Shown here piece by piece: positions 33,743 through 43,926 of a stretch of DNA of 64,000 bases. Position numbers and translations under genes: made by a program. Origin of the DNA: Rhizobium tropici CIAT 899 (GTDB lineage: Bacteria > Pseudomonadota > Alphaproteobacteria > Rhizobiales > Rhizobiaceae); NCBI RefSeq assembly GCF_000330885.1, contig NC_020059.1, positions 3,773,061 to 3,837,060 on the forward strand, written 5' to 3'. A model generated the notes under the pieces. The model made no database searches. It saw only the letters and a list, made by a program, of their open reading frames with translations, and had not been told where the DNA came from. How positions within the stretch are numbered: position 1 is the first letter of the stretch; the number at the start of each line of letters is the position of its first letter.

Positions 33743-35701
33743 ATGTCGGAGAAGGTTCATCCTGTGACGAAGGCGGCCAAGGCGCATGCTTTGATCGACA
33801 AGGCGAAGTACCAGAAATGGTATGAGCAGAGTGTTCAGGATCCCGACAAGTTCTGGGGCAAGCACGGCAAGCGGATCGACTGGTTCAAGCCCTTCACCAA
33901 GGTGAAGAACACGTCGTTCACCGGCAAGGTCTCGATCAAATGGTTCGAGGATGGCGTCACCAACGTCTCTTATAATTGCATCGACCGCCATCTGAAGAAG
34001 CATGGCGATCGCGTCGCCTTCATCTGGGAAGGCGACAATCCCTATATCGACAAGAAGATCACCTATAACGAGCTCTACGAGCAGGTTTGCCGGCTGGCGA
34101 ATGTCTTGAAGAAGCACGGCGTCAAGAAGGGCGACCGCGTCACCATCTACATGCCGATGATCCCGGAAGCGGCCTATGCGATGCTCGCCTGCGCCCGCAT
34201 CGGCGCGGTACATTCGGTCGTCTTCGGTGGCTTCTCGCCGGAAGCGCTTGCCGGTCGTATCGTCGATTGCGTCTCGACCGTCGTCATCACCTGCGATGAA
34301 GGTGTGCGTGGCGGAAAATCGATCCCGCTGAAGGAAAACACCGATAAGGCCGTTCAGATCGCGGCCAAGCAGCAGGTTGCGGTCAAGACCGTGATCGCCG
34401 TGCGTCGCACCGGCGGCAAGGTCGGCTGGGAGCCCGGCCGCGATGTCTGGTATCACGAGGAAATCGCCAAGGTGAAGGCGGATTGCCCGCCGGCGAAGAT
34501 GAAGGCGGAAGATCCGCTGTTCATCCTCTATACCTCTGGCTCGACGGGCAAGCCGAAGGGCGTGCTGCACACGACGGCCGGCTATCTCGTCTATGCGGCA
34601 ATGACGCACGAATATGTATTCGACTATCATCCCGGTGATATCTACTGGTGCACGGCCGATGTCGGCTGGGTGACCGGCCATTCCTACATCGTCTACGGGC
34701 CGCTTGCGAATGCCGCGACCTCGCTGATGTTCGAAGGCGTGCCGAACTATCCCGACCAGGGCCGCTTCTGGGATGTGATCGACAAGCACAAGGTCAATAT
34801 CTTCTACACCGCGCCAACGGCGATCCGCTCGCTGATGGGCGCCGGCGATCATTTCGTCAAGCGCGCCTCGCGCTCCAGCCTGCGTATCCTCGGCACGGTC
34901 GGCGAACCCATCAATCCGGAAGCCTGGGAATGGTATTACAAGGTGGTCGGCGACAGCCGCTGCCCGATCGTCGATACCTGGTGGCAGACGGAAACCGGCG
35001 GCCACATGATCACGCCGCTTCCGGGCGCAACCGATCTCAAGGCTGGTTCGGCAACGCTGCCCTTCTTCGGCGTGCAGCCTGAGCTGGTCGACAATGAGGG
35101 CAATGTGCTGGAAGGGGCGGCCGACGGCAATCTCGTCATCGCGGACAGCTGGCCCGGCCAGATGCGCACCGTCTATGGCGACCATGAGCGCTTCATCCAG
35201 ACCTACTTCTCCACCTATAAGGGCAAGTATTTCACCGGCGACGGCTGCCGCCGTGACGAGGACGGCTATTACTGGATCACCGGCCGCGTCGATGACGTGC
35301 TCAACGTCTCTGGCCACCGCCTCGGCACGGCCGAAGTGGAATCGGCGCTGGTGTCGCACAAACATGTCTCGGAAGCCGCCGTTGTCGGCTATCCGCATTC
35401 CATCAAAGGCCAGGGCATTTATTGCTATGTGACGCTGATGGTCGGGATGGAAGGCACCGAAGCGCTGCGGCAGGAGCTGGTGAAGCATGTCCGCGCCGAA
35501 ATCGGCCCGATCGCCTCGCCGGACAAGATCCAGTTCACCCCCGGCCTGCCGAAAACCCGCTCCGGCAAGATCATGCGCCGCATCCTGCGCAAGATCGCCG
35601 AGGATGATTTCGGCGCGCTTGGCGATACCTCGACGCTCGCCGATCCGGCTGTCGTCGATGATCTGATCGCCAATAGGCAAAACAAGGCGGACGCGGCGTA
35701 A
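33743..35701 (+). CDS. acs: Acetyl-CoA synthetase
   Basis: Acs activates acetate to acetyl-CoA through acetyl-AMP. The 652 residues match the family, with the AMP-binding motif [11 protein letters not shown], the [12 protein letters not shown] block, the hinge [19 protein letters not shown] and the C-terminal catalytic lysine in [11 protein letters not shown], which is the usual acetylation site of Acs. GAGGAGGAAAG precedes ATG 33743; the frame extends upstream to 33608 without a ribosome site. Confidence 0.96.
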   Translation: MSEKVHPVTKAAKAHALIDKAKYQKWYEQSVQDPDKFWGKHGKRIDWFKPFTKVKNTSFTGKVSIKWFEDGVTNVSYNCIDRHLKKHGDRVAFIWEGDNPYIDKKITYNELYEQVCRLANVLKKHGVKKGDRVTIYMPMIPEAAYAMLACARIGAVHSVVFGGFSPEALAGRIVDCVSTVVITCDEGVRGGKSIPLKENTDKAVQIAAKQQVAVKTVIAVRRTGGKVGWEPGRDVWYHEEIAKVKADCPPAKMKAEDPLFILYTSGSTGKPKGVLHTTAGYLVYAAMTHEYVFDYHPGDIYWCTADVGWVTGHSYIVYGPLANAATSLMFEGVPNYPDQGRFWDVIDKHKVNIFYTAPTAIRSLMGAGDHFVKRASRSSLRILGTVGEPINPEAWEWYYKVVGDSRCPIVDTWWQTETGGHMITPLPGATDLKAGSATLPFFGVQPELVDNEGNVLEGAADGNLVIADSWPGQMRTVYGDHERFIQTYFSTYKGKYFTGDGCRRDEDGYYWITGRVDDVLNVSGHRLGTAEVESALVSHKHVSEAAVVGYPHSIKGQGIYCYVTLMVGMEGTEALRQELVKHVRAEIGPIASPDKIQFTPGLPKTRSGKIMRRILRKIAEDDFGALGDTSTLADPAVVDDLIANRQNKADAA

Positions 35702-35715
35702 GTTGAGCCGTCGCT

Positions 35716-35742
35716 CTATCCCGCCCCCAACGGGCGGGATAG
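35716..35742 (+). terminator. Hairpin after acs, terminator-like without T-run
   Basis: CTATCCCGCCC (35716-35726) and GGGCGGGATAG (35732-35742) form a perfect 11-bp stem with loop CCAAC, 14 bases after the stop. The T-run is missing, so termination may be weak or Rho-assisted. Confidence 0.55.
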
Positions 35743-35900
35743 CAAAATCAGCATTTAGCCGGAAGGCTAGGTGCTAGATTTTGCAAGGGAGGGGGTAGGC
35801 AGGGACGCTCTGACTTTCGCAGCGCTATCTCAGCCAGAAACGACCCACGCTCTTGCAATCGCCGGCCCACTTCAGGCGCGGTAATTATCCAAGCGAGATC

Positions 35901-36119
35901 TCAAAAATCGATCGCCCGGCCGTTGATTTCCCAGTCGCCGAAGCGGGCGGGATCAGAGCCGCCGCGGCCGCCGATTTCGGGGGGAAGCTCGGCTTCTGCC
36001 TGAGCCTTGCGGCGCTCCTCGGCTTCGGCAAGGGCGCGCTTCGCAGCGGGCGAAAGCGGCTTGCGCGTGATTTCACCGGTTTCGGTGTCGAGTTTGTTGT
36101 CGTTATCGGCTGTCTGCAT
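35901..36119 (-). CDS. DUF1674 protein (SDHAF4 family)
   Basis: The 72-residue protein ends ELPPEIGGRGGSDPARFGDWEINGRAIDF, the hallmark of DUF1674, homologous to mitochondrial SDHAF4, which assists assembly of the flavoprotein subunit of succinate dehydrogenase. The bacterial role is inferred from that. ATG 36119 (MQTADNDNKLDTETGE) is chosen; the frame continues upstream to 36215 but into a repeat. It is divergent from htpX. Confidence 0.82.
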   Translation of the reverse strand: MQTADNDNKLDTETGEITRKPLSPAAKRALAEAEERRKAQAEAELPPEIGGRGGSDPARFGDWEINGRAIDF

Positions 36120-36170
36120 GATCTGATCGGCCCGGAACCGTTGAATTAAGCGGAGGAATAGCCAAATCAT

Positions 36171-36252
36171 AGAGCATGATGCCGAAAAGTGTGAACGGTT
36201 TTCGGATAACATCATGCTCTGCTTTTTTTGATTCCGGAGCGGATTCAGATTT
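36171..36252 (+). repeat. Rhizobial intergenic palindromic repeat, family 2, copy F
   Basis: AGAGCATGATGCCGAAAAGT, CGGTTTTCGG, then ACATCATGCTCT: the first and last blocks are inverted (AGAGCATGAT with ATCATGCTCT). CTTTTTTTGATTCCGGAGCGG follows. It aligns with 19507-19592 in the opposite orientation. It lies between the DUF1674 gene and htpX. Confidence 0.78.
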
Positions 36253-36341
36253 CAGGTCGAAGAGACCTGAAATCATCCGCCTCCGGCGTGTCCGGCCGCA
36301 AAGAAAAAGGTTTGGACGCCAGATGTGTTGGAGACCCCTCG

Positions 36342-37340
36342 ATGAATCTCATGCGTACTGCCATGCTGCTTGCCTTCATGACCGCGCTCTTCATGGGCGT
36401 CGGCTTTCTGATCGGCGGTCAATCGGGCATGCTGATCGCATTTGTCGTCGCTGCCGGCATGAATTTCTTTTCCTACTGGAATTCCGACCGGATGGTCCTG
36501 TCAACCTATGGTGCGCAGGAGGTGGATGAGCGCAGCGCGCCGGAATTCTACCGCATCGTCCGCGATCTAGCCCGCAATGCCGGCCTGCCGATGCCGAAAG
36601 TCTATCTCTACGACAGCCCGCAGCCGAACGCCTTTGCCACGGGCCGTAATCCGGAAAATGCCGCCGTTGCCGCGTCCACCGGCCTGCTTCATGCGCTGAC
36701 ACCGGAGGAAGTGGCTGGCGTGATGGCGCACGAGCTTGCCCATGTGCAGAACCGCGACACACTGACCATGACGATCACCGCGACCCTCGCAGGCGCCATT
36801 TCCATGCTCGGCAATTTTGCCTTCTTCTTCGGCGGCCGCCGCGACAACAACAATCCGCTTGGGATGGTTGGCGTTCTCGTCGCCATGATTGTCGCCCCTC
36901 TGGCTGCCATGCTGGTGCAGATGGCGATCAGCCGCACGCGCGAATATTCGGCCGACCGCCGCGGCGCGGAAATCTGCGGCAATCCGTTGTGGCTCGCCTC
37001 GGCGCTCGGCAAGATCGCCCGCGGCGCGGCGCATATTCCGAACGAAGAGGCCGAAGGCCATCCGGCAACGGCGCATATGTTCATCATCAATCCGCTCTCC
37101 GGTGAGCGCATGGACAACCTGTTTTCCACCCATCCGAATACGGAAAACCGCATCGCCGCGCTGCATGAAATGGCCCGTTACGGCGGCGGTGGCGCCTCGC
37201 CGATGACGCCGTCTTCTGGCTCATCTTCCGGCTTTGGCTCGACGGGACCGTCCTTCACTGCTAATCCGGGGCGCAAATCGCGCTCCGTACCGAATACGGG
37301 TCGCGGTGGTTCGCAACCGCCGAAGGGTCCCTGGTCTTGA
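36342..37340 (+). CDS. htpX: Membrane protease HtpX
   Basis: HtpX is an inner-membrane zinc protease that degrades misfolded membrane proteins. The 332-residue protein has N-terminal membrane segments (about 5-37), the zinc motif [12 protein letters not shown], two more hydrophobic segments (about 145-195) and the third ligand region [13 protein letters not shown]. The last 55 residues form a Gly/Ser/Pro-rich tail typical of rhizobial HtpX. ATG 36342 ([10 protein letters not shown]) is chosen. Its TGA overlaps the TTG start of rsmB. Confidence 0.94.
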   Translation: MNLMRTAMLLAFMTALFMGVGFLIGGQSGMLIAFVVAAGMNFFSYWNSDRMVLSTYGAQEVDERSAPEFYRIVRDLARNAGLPMPKVYLYDSPQPNAFATGRNPENAAVAASTGLLHALTPEEVAGVMAHELAHVQNRDTLTMTITATLAGAISMLGNFAFFFGGRRDNNNPLGMVGVLVAMIVAPLAAMLVQMAISRTREYSADRRGAEICGNPLWLASALGKIARGAAHIPNEEAEGHPATAHMFIINPLSGERMDNLFSTHPNTENRIAALHEMARYGGGGASPMTPSSGSSSGFGSTGPSFTANPGRKSRSVPNTGRGGSQPPKGPWS

Positions 37341-38746
37341 GTTCTGACACGAAAAATAACGCTTCCAACAGAGACGGAAAACGATCGGGCAAGCGGCCAC
37401 AGCCAGCTCGACAACCTGATACGTCTCCGCCGAAGCCGGGCCTTGCGGCCCGCGCGGCTGCGTCGAAGATCCTGGGAGCCGTGCTCGACCGCAAGACCTC
37501 GCTCGACGGCATGCTTGATGTCGAAGGCGGGAGCGCCGCCTATACGACGCTCAGCGATGGCGACCGGGCGCTCGTGCGGGCTATCTTGAACAGCGCGCTG
37601 CGCCACCTGCCGCGCATCGAGGCGGCGATCTCGTCGCTGCTGGATTCTCCACTGCCGGAAGGCGCCCGCGCGCTACATCATGTGCTCGTCGTCGGCGCGA
37701 CGCAGATCCTCTATCTCGACGTGCCGGATCATTCCGCCGTCGATCTTGCCGTTGAGCAGGCCAACCGCGATCCCCGCAATCGCCGTTTCGCCAAGCTGGT
37801 CAACGCCATACTCCGCCGCATCGGCCGCGAGAAGCAGGAGATTCTCGAGCAGATCGCGAAGGTGCCGGCCATGCCGGATTGGTTCCTGTCCCGCCTGAAA
37901 GCTGCTTATGGCACCCCTGCGGCGCTCAGGATCTCCGACACGCAGCTCGAGCCGGCGGCGATCGACCTTACGATCAAATCCGATCCTGAGGGTTGGGCAA
38001 AACGCCTGAATGGCGTAGTGCTGCCGACTGGCGGCGTGCGGCTTGCCGCGTTCGAAGGGTCCATTCCCTCGCTGGAAGGCTTCGAGGATGGCGAGTGGTG
38101 GGTTCAGGATGCTGCCGCCAGCATTCCGGCCAAACTTTTCGGTTCGCTGGCCGGCAAGCGGGTCGTGGACCTCTGTGCCGCGCCCGGCGGCAAGACGGCG
38201 CAGCTCATTCTCGCCGGCGCCAAGGTGACGGCTCTCGATCAATCCGCCAATCGCCTGAAGAGACTGTCCGGCAATCTGACGCGCCTCGGCTTCGAGGCCG
38301 AAACCGTCGTTGCCGATATGAGCAAATACCGGCCCGAAGAGCTTTTCGACGCCGCTCTGCTCGACGCTCCCTGCTCCTCGACAGGAACGACGCGCCGCCA
38401 TCCGGACGTGCTCTGGACCAAGGGGCCGGAGGATATCGCCAAGCTCGCCGCCCTGCAGGAGCGCCTGCTTCGCCATGCCCTGACGCTTGTCAAACCGGGC
38501 GGCGTAGTCGTGTTTTCCAACTGCTCGCTCGATCCTGAAGAGGGAGAAGATCTGGTCGCGCGTCTGCTTGCCGACACGGAGAATGTCGAGCGCGTACCGA
38601 TCGCTGCTGGCGACTGGCCGGGTCTGGAAACGGCGATTTCCCCGCTTGGGGCTTTCCGCACCACGCCGGACATGCTGCCGCTTTCCGACGGCTTTGCCTC
38701 CGGTCTCGACGGCTTCTTTGCCGTCGTGCTTCGCCGCAGCTATTAA
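37337..38746 (+). CDS. rsmB: 16S rRNA m5C967 methyltransferase RsmB
   Basis: RsmB methylates C967 of 16S rRNA. The 469 residues comprise a Lys/Pro-rich N-terminus, a NusB-like RNA-binding domain (about 35-170), and the Rossmann methyltransferase with SAM motif [28 protein letters not shown] (catalytic-type cysteine) and [12 protein letters not shown]. The start is taken as TTG 37337, overlapping the htpX stop (TTGA). The same order occurs in other rhizobia. Confidence 0.9.
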   Translation: MSSDTKNNASNRDGKRSGKRPQPARQPDTSPPKPGLAARAAASKILGAVLDRKTSLDGMLDVEGGSAAYTTLSDGDRALVRAILNSALRHLPRIEAAISSLLDSPLPEGARALHHVLVVGATQILYLDVPDHSAVDLAVEQANRDPRNRRFAKLVNAILRRIGREKQEILEQIAKVPAMPDWFLSRLKAAYGTPAALRISDTQLEPAAIDLTIKSDPEGWAKRLNGVVLPTGGVRLAAFEGSIPSLEGFEDGEWWVQDAAASIPAKLFGSLAGKRVVDLCAAPGGKTAQLILAGAKVTALDQSANRLKRLSGNLTRLGFEAETVVADMSKYRPEELFDAALLDAPCSSTGTTRRHPDVLWTKGPEDIAKLAALQERLLRHALTLVKPGGVVVFSNCSLDPEEGEDLVARLLADTENVERVPIAAGDWPGLETAISPLGAFRTTPDMLPLSDGFASGLDGFFAVVLRRSY

Positions 38747-38839
38747 TCTCCACTTCGAATCGTTTTTACCGGGCGGTTAAAAAAACCGGCAAATGTGTCC
38801 TTAATTGATATATTTGTAACCTCTTTTTAACCACGGCTA

Positions 38840-40543
38840 ATGAGAGTAAGCAGAAGCACATATGCAGATCTGCGGCAGGGTTTTGTGAGTTCATACATGC
38901 GGGAAGCATGGCGGCGGATGTCGCGCCGCGCGGCGTTGACGCGATTGCGTCTCACCCGCCACACGATGCGTGTGCCGGAACGCCTGATCGTGGCACCCAC
39001 CGATCTGCGCAGCGTCGATCCCTTTTTCGTCGAAGAACTTCTGAATGGCCGCATCCTGCTGGCCGGACGGGTTCTGGAAACGCAGGGCGCATCGCCCTTC
39101 TCGCTCGAACTGCCATCGCTGGCCTTTGCCGCCCGGCTGCATAATTTCCGTTGGCTGCGGCATTTGCGAGCGGAAAAGAGCGATCAGGCCTCAGCCGCGG
39201 CGCGGTCGATCCTCACCGATTGGATTGCCGTTCACGGCCGCCGGCTGCATGGCCTTGCCTGGTCGCCCGATATAGCGGCGCAGCGGCTGATCGCGCTTTT
39301 GTCGCATTCGCCCGTGCTTTTGCAGGGCACGGATAGCGGTTTTTATCGCCGTTTCATGCGCATGCTGGTTTTCCACGTGCGCTTTCTGCGCCGGATCGTT
39401 GCGTCGTCACCGGATGGCATCACCCGGTTCCGGGTGCGCATTGCGCTTGCCATGGCCTCGGTCGCCATGCCGAGCAGTTCCCTCGCGCTGAAGCGGGCGG
39501 GGCAGGCGCTCGACCGGGAGATAGACCGGCAGATTCTGCAGGATGGGGGTCACATCTCCCGCAATCCGCGCGCATCGCTGGAGCTGCTGCTCGATCTGCT
39601 GCCGTTGCGCCAGACCTACGTCAATCTCGGCCATGACGTGCCGGTGCGGCTGATCCCCGGTATCGATCGCATGTATCCGGCACTGCGCTTCTTCCGCCAC
39701 CAGGATGGCGATCTGGCGCTGTTCAACGGCGCGACATCGACACTCGCCAACGAGCTGATGTCGGTGCTGCGCTATGACGAGACGGCCGGTCAGGCCTTCA
39801 AGGCGCTGCCGCATACCAAGTATCACCGTTTGACGGCCGGTCAGGCCGTCGTCATCATCGATGCCGGGGCTGCAGCTTCGACCGATCTCAGCCGCACTGC
39901 GCATGCCGGCTGTCTCTCCTTCGAGATGTCGTCGGGCAAGACGCGCTTCATCATCAATTCCGGCGCGCCCGAATTCGCAGGCGATCGCTTCATGCAGGCG
40001 GCGCGGGCGACTGCGGCGCATTCCACCGTCACGCTCAATGACACCTCCTCCTGCCAGTTTTCCAAATCGAAATCGCTTGGGCCGATCATGGTCAGCGGCA
40101 TCAAGAAGGTCATCGTCGAGCGGGCCGAGACCGAAGACGGGCGCGACTATGTGCGCGCCGCGCATGACGGCTATCTCTCCACCTTCGGCTATGTCCATGA
40201 GCGCGAAATCAGCCTCAATGCGTCAGGCACGATCGTCGCCGGCCGCGACCGGCTCTTCATGCCGGAGGGCAAGAAGAACAAGCCGAAGGGCGAAGGCATC
40301 GCCTCCGCACGCTTCCATATCCACCCCTCCATCAGCCTTTTGCAGACGGAAACGGATTCCGCGCTGCTGATCGCGCCGGACGGAGAGACCTGGGTCTTCT
40401 CCTCACCCGGCAACGAGGTGCTTGTGGCGGAGGATATCTTCTTTGCCGATCCCTCTGGCATGCGCTCTTCCGATCAGCTCGAGATCGTCTTCCGGATCAC
40501 GGAAAAGCCGGAAATCCGCTGGTTTTTATCGCATCGGCCATAG
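38840..40543 (+). CDS. Heparinase II/III family protein
   Basis: The 567-residue protein has a helical toroid N-terminal half (about 60-270) and a heparinase II/III-like C-terminal beta domain (KYHRLTAGQAVVIIDAG, SFEMSSGKTRFIINSGAPEF, ATAAHSTVTLNDTSSCQF). Family members are polysaccharide lyases or related envelope proteins; the conserved histidine in AHSTV fits, but no export signal is obvious and the substrate is unknown. It sits between rsmB and purH, a conserved position in rhizobia. Confidence 0.85.
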   Translation: MRVSRSTYADLRQGFVSSYMREAWRRMSRRAALTRLRLTRHTMRVPERLIVAPTDLRSVDPFFVEELLNGRILLAGRVLETQGASPFSLELPSLAFAARLHNFRWLRHLRAEKSDQASAAARSILTDWIAVHGRRLHGLAWSPDIAAQRLIALLSHSPVLLQGTDSGFYRRFMRMLVFHVRFLRRIVASSPDGITRFRVRIALAMASVAMPSSSLALKRAGQALDREIDRQILQDGGHISRNPRASLELLLDLLPLRQTYVNLGHDVPVRLIPGIDRMYPALRFFRHQDGDLALFNGATSTLANELMSVLRYDETAGQAFKALPHTKYHRLTAGQAVVIIDAGAAASTDLSRTAHAGCLSFEMSSGKTRFIINSGAPEFAGDRFMQAARATAAHSTVTLNDTSSCQFSKSKSLGPIMVSGIKKVIVERAETEDGRDYVRAAHDGYLSTFGYVHEREISLNASGTIVAGRDRLFMPEGKKNKPKGEGIASARFHIHPSISLLQTETDSALLIAPDGETWVFSSPGNEVLVAEDIFFADPSGMRSSDQLEIVFRITEKPEIRWFLSHRP

Positions 40544-40623
40544 GCTAAGCGCGTGAGCTATGCTAACGGGGCGGCATTATCCGTCCCGCGCCATTTACGC
40601 CGGACACCACATCTCCTCATTCC

Positions 40624-40701
40624 AGAGCGTTTTCGCTCTGTTTTTTGTTATCGCAACTCCGGACGGAAAACCGCCATACACTTTTCCTGGAGTTGCTCTA
40701 G
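40624..40701 (-). repeat. Rhizobial intergenic palindromic repeat, family 1, copy C
   Basis: On the minus strand it reads CTAGAGCAACTCCAGGAAAA, then GTGTATGGCGGTTTTCCGTC, matching copy A. The other end is a small hairpin AGAGCG-TTTT-CGCTCT (40624-40639). It directly precedes the purH ribosome site and will be part of its leader. Confidence 0.75.
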
Positions 40702-40715
40702 ACCGGAGAAAGCCC

Positions 40716-42332
40716 ATGGCCGTCGTTTCCAAGAAAATTCCCGCTCCCGACAAGGTGAAGGTGAAAACCGCACTTCTGTCCGTTTTCGACAAGACCGGCA
40801 TCGTCGAGCTAGCGCGTGCGCTCAGCGAACAGGGCGTGCGCCTGCTGTCGACCGGCGGCACGCACAAGGCGATTGCCGCGGCTGGCCTTGCCGTGACCGA
40901 CGTGTCGGAGGTGACGAATTTTCCCGAGATCATGGACGGCCGCGTCAAGACGCTGCATCCAAAGGTGCATGGCGGCCTGCTGGCCATCCGTGACGATGCC
41001 GAGCATCAGGCTGCGATGAAGCAGCATGGCATCGAGGGCATCGATCTTGCCGTCATCAACCTCTACCCCTTCGAGGACGTTCGCAAGGCTGGCGGCGATT
41101 ATCCGACGACGGTGGAGAATATCGACATCGGCGGCCCGGCGATGATCCGCGCTTCGGCCAAGAACCACGCCTATGTGACGACGCTCACCGATCCCGCCGA
41201 TTATGCCGAGCTGCTGGCACAGCTTTCCGCCGACGCCGGCCAGACGACCTATGATTTCCGCAAGCGCATGGCCGCCAAGGCCTTTGCCCGCACGGCTGCC
41301 TATGATGCGATGATCTCCAACTGGTTTGCAGAAGCGCTCGATATCGCCACGCCGCGTCACCGCGTCATCGGCGGCGTTCTGCGCGAGGAGATGCGCTATG
41401 GCGAAAACCCGCACCAGAAGGCCGCTTTCTACCTGACCGGCGAAAACCGCCCCGGCGTTTCCACGGCAACGCTCATCCAGGGCAAGCAGCTTTCCTACAA
41501 CAACATCAACGACACCGACGCGGCCTATGAGCTCGTTGCCGAGTTCCTGCCGGAAAAGGGTCCGGCCTGCGCGATCATCAAGCACGCCAATCCCTGCGGC
41601 GTCGCCACCGGCCCAAGCCTTGTCGAAGCCTATAAGCGCGCTCTCGCCTGCGATTCCACCTCGGCCTTCGGCGGCATCATCGCGCTGAATAGCCTGCTCG
41701 ACGCCGCAACGGCGGAAGAGATCGTCAAGCTCTTCACCGAGGTCATTATTGCGCCTGACGTCACCGAGGAAGCCAAGGCGATCATCGCCCGCAAGCCGAA
41801 TCTCCGCCTGCTCTCGGTCGGCGCCCTCCCCGATCCGCGCGCAGCTGGCCTTACCGCCAAGACCGTCTCCGGCGGCCTGCTCGTCCAGAGCCGTGACAAC
41901 GCGCTGGTCGAGGACATGGAGCTCAAGGTCGTCACCAAGCGCGCGCCGACGGCGCAGGAGCTGGAAGACATGAAGTTCGCCTTCCGCGTCGCCAAGCACG
42001 TGAAGTCGAACGCCGTCGTCTATGCCAAGGACGGCCAGACGGCGGGTATCGGCGCGGGACAGATGAGCCGTGTCGATTCCGCCCGCATCGCCGCGATCAA
42101 GGCCGAGGAAGCCGCCAAGGCCATGGGGCTTGCCGAGCCGCTGACACGCGGCTCCGCCGTCGCTTCCGAAGCCTTCCTGCCCTTCGCCGATGGCCTGCTC
42201 TCGGCAATCGCTGCCGGCGCCACCGCCGTCATCCAGCCTGGCGGTTCGATGCGCGATCAGGAAGTGATCGACGCGGCCAACGAGCACAATGTCGCGATGG
42301 TCTTTACCGGCGTGCGCCATTTCCGCCATTGA
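40716..42332 (+). CDS. purH: Bifunctional AICAR formyltransferase / IMP cyclohydrolase
   Basis: PurH catalyses the last two steps of IMP synthesis. The 538 residues comprise the MGS-like cyclohydrolase domain (about 20-215; [32 protein letters not shown]) and the AICAR transformylase domain (about 225-538; [39 protein letters not shown]). CCGGAGAAAG precedes ATG 40716; upstream in-frame codons belong to the repeat. Confidence 0.95.
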   Translation: MAVVSKKIPAPDKVKVKTALLSVFDKTGIVELARALSEQGVRLLSTGGTHKAIAAAGLAVTDVSEVTNFPEIMDGRVKTLHPKVHGGLLAIRDDAEHQAAMKQHGIEGIDLAVINLYPFEDVRKAGGDYPTTVENIDIGGPAMIRASAKNHAYVTTLTDPADYAELLAQLSADAGQTTYDFRKRMAAKAFARTAAYDAMISNWFAEALDIATPRHRVIGGVLREEMRYGENPHQKAAFYLTGENRPGVSTATLIQGKQLSYNNINDTDAAYELVAEFLPEKGPACAIIKHANPCGVATGPSLVEAYKRALACDSTSAFGGIIALNSLLDAATAEEIVKLFTEVIIAPDVTEEAKAIIARKPNLRLLSVGALPDPRAAGLTAKTVSGGLLVQSRDNALVEDMELKVVTKRAPTAQELEDMKFAFRVAKHVKSNAVVYAKDGQTAGIGAGQMSRVDSARIAAIKAEEAAKAMGLAEPLTRGSAVASEAFLPFADGLLSAIAAGATAVIQPGGSMRDQEVIDAANEHNVAMVFTGVRHFRH

Positions 42333-42349
42333 TAGGCAGCTGGTTCCAC

Positions 42350-42448
42350 CCTCATCCTGAGCTTGTCGAAGGACGAGGTGGCCCGGAAGTAGCCACCCGC
42401 CCTCGTGGTTCGAGCCGGCCCTGTGGGCCTCCTCACCATGAGGGCTGG
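42350..42448. repeat. Dispersed palindromic repeat between purH and the MFS gene
   Basis: CCTCATCCTGAGCTTGTCGA with AGGACGAGG, then CCACCCGCCCTCGTGGTTC (identical to 25119-25137) and GGCCCTGTGGGCC, CCTCACCATGAGGGCTGG. This composite of short hairpins is a common intergenic element of rhizobia and relatives. It separates two convergent genes. Confidence 0.65.
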
Positions 42449-42488
42449 TCCTCCCGTCGTATATCCCCAATCTAGCCCGAGGATATCC

Positions 42489-43877
42489 CTACTTCGCCTT
42501 GTCGGCGGGATAGGGCGTCGGCAGCAGAAGCAGCAATCCGCCGGCGAGGAAGATGACGAGCGTTGCCATGCCGAGGCGGGCCGAGCCGCTCCAATAGGTC
42601 ACCAGCGAGAAGAACAGCGTCGCCATGAAGCTGGTGGCGCGGCCGGAGAGCGCGTAGATGCCGAAATAGCGCCCCGCCTCCGAGAGACTGACGCTACGCG
42701 CCAGATAGGAGCGCGAGGAAGCCTGCACCGGCCCGAAAGCGATGCCGATCAGCAATCCATAGCCGATATAGGCCTTCTCCGCCGCCGTGCCGAACAGGCC
42801 GCCGGAACTGACGGTCGAGAGAGGCACGAGACCGAAGAGCGTGAAGCCGGGGCCTGTGGAGATGATACCGAAGGTGGCGACCAGCAGCAGCGTCAGACTG
42901 ATGACGACCGTCACCTTCGAGCCCAGCCAGCGATCGACATAGCCGGCAGCAAAGCAGCCGAAGATGGCGATGACATTGAGGATGATGCCGTAGATACCGA
43001 TCTCGATCGTCACCCAGCCGAACATGCCGGCCGCAAAGGTGCCGCCGAGGATAAGCAGTCCGTTGACGCCATCCTGGTAGATCATGCGGGCGATGAGGAA
43101 GAGACTGATGCCGCGCCGACGCTTCAGCTCGCCCAAGGTCGCCGATAGCTCACGCAGGCCCGAGCGAACGGCGGCGCGAAGCGGCAGGCCGCGGGCGGCA
43201 TCGGGCGTGAAGAGGAACATCGGCAGGATGAAGATCAGATACCAGACGGCCGAAATCGGCCCAGTGATGCGCGCATCCTCGCCGAGCGTGGCATCGAGGC
43301 CAAAGAGCGGCGTCAGGCCGAGAATGGTCTTGCCGGTCTGCGGATTGCCGGCGAGCAGGGTCACGACCGTGATCAGCACGATCATGCCGCCGAGATAGCC
43401 GAGCCCCCAGGCGGCGTTCGACAGCCTGCCGACATCATCCTTGCCGACCAGCCGTGGCATCATCGAATCGTTGAAGACGATCGAGAATTCGGCCGAGATC
43501 GAAGCGAGGATCATGAAGATCATCGGATAGATGACGGGCGACCCGGGGGCTGCGCCCCAGAGACAGAAGAGACTTGCGATCTTGATGACGGCGAAGAAGG
43601 CGATCCAGGGCTTGCGGGCGCCGGATTGATCGGCGATCGAGCCGAGAACCGGCGAGAGGATGGCGATGATCACCGAGGAGATCGTCGCCATGTTGCTCCA
43701 TGTCGTCTGCGCTGAGACGGGATCGGCCGTCAGCCGCGCGACGAAATAGGGGCCGAAGATGAAGGTGGTGACGACGGTGAAGAACGGCTGCGCCGCCCAG
43801 TCGAAGAACATCCAGCCCCAGATGCCGCGTGCCGGCACTTTTGCCGGCGCGTCATTGCTAACTTCGGTTGCCACCAA
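42489..43877 (-). CDS. MFS transporter, UMF1/Atg22-like
   Basis: The 462-residue protein has about twelve hydrophobic segments and the N-terminal WMFFDWAAQPFFTVVTTFIFGPYF block typical of the UMF1 (Atg22-like) branch of the major facilitator superfamily, with the loop SPVLGSIADQSGARKPW. The substrate is unknown; the eukaryotic relative exports amino acids from vacuoles. It is 49 bp downstream of the glutamate dehydrogenase gene and may be co-transcribed with it. Confidence 0.88.
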   Translation of the reverse strand: MVATEVSNDAPAKVPARGIWGWMFFDWAAQPFFTVVTTFIFGPYFVARLTADPVSAQTTWSNMATISSVIIAILSPVLGSIADQSGARKPWIAFFAVIKIASLFCLWGAAPGSPVIYPMIFMILASISAEFSIVFNDSMMPRLVGKDDVGRLSNAAWGLGYLGGMIVLITVVTLLAGNPQTGKTILGLTPLFGLDATLGEDARITGPISAVWYLIFILPMFLFTPDAARGLPLRAAVRSGLRELSATLGELKRRRGISLFLIARMIYQDGVNGLLILGGTFAAGMFGWVTIEIGIYGIILNVIAIFGCFAAGYVDRWLGSKVTVVISLTLLLVATFGIISTGPGFTLFGLVPLSTVSSGGLFGTAAEKAYIGYGLLIGIAFGPVQASSRSYLARSVSLSEAGRYFGIYALSGRATSFMATLFFSLVTYWSGSARLGMATLVIFLAGGLLLLLPTPYPADKAK

Positions 43878-43926
43878 ATCCTGCCCCTGATTCCGTTACC
43901 GCATCAAGCGGTCGGCGCGGACTGTG

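Noticed and set aside
33680..35680. A 666-codon minus-strand frame opposite acs
   Set aside because: A complete mirror of acs with no domain resemblance; typical for GC-rich third positions.
40809..42470. A 553-codon minus-strand frame opposite purH
   Set aside because: Antisense shadow; purH is certain.
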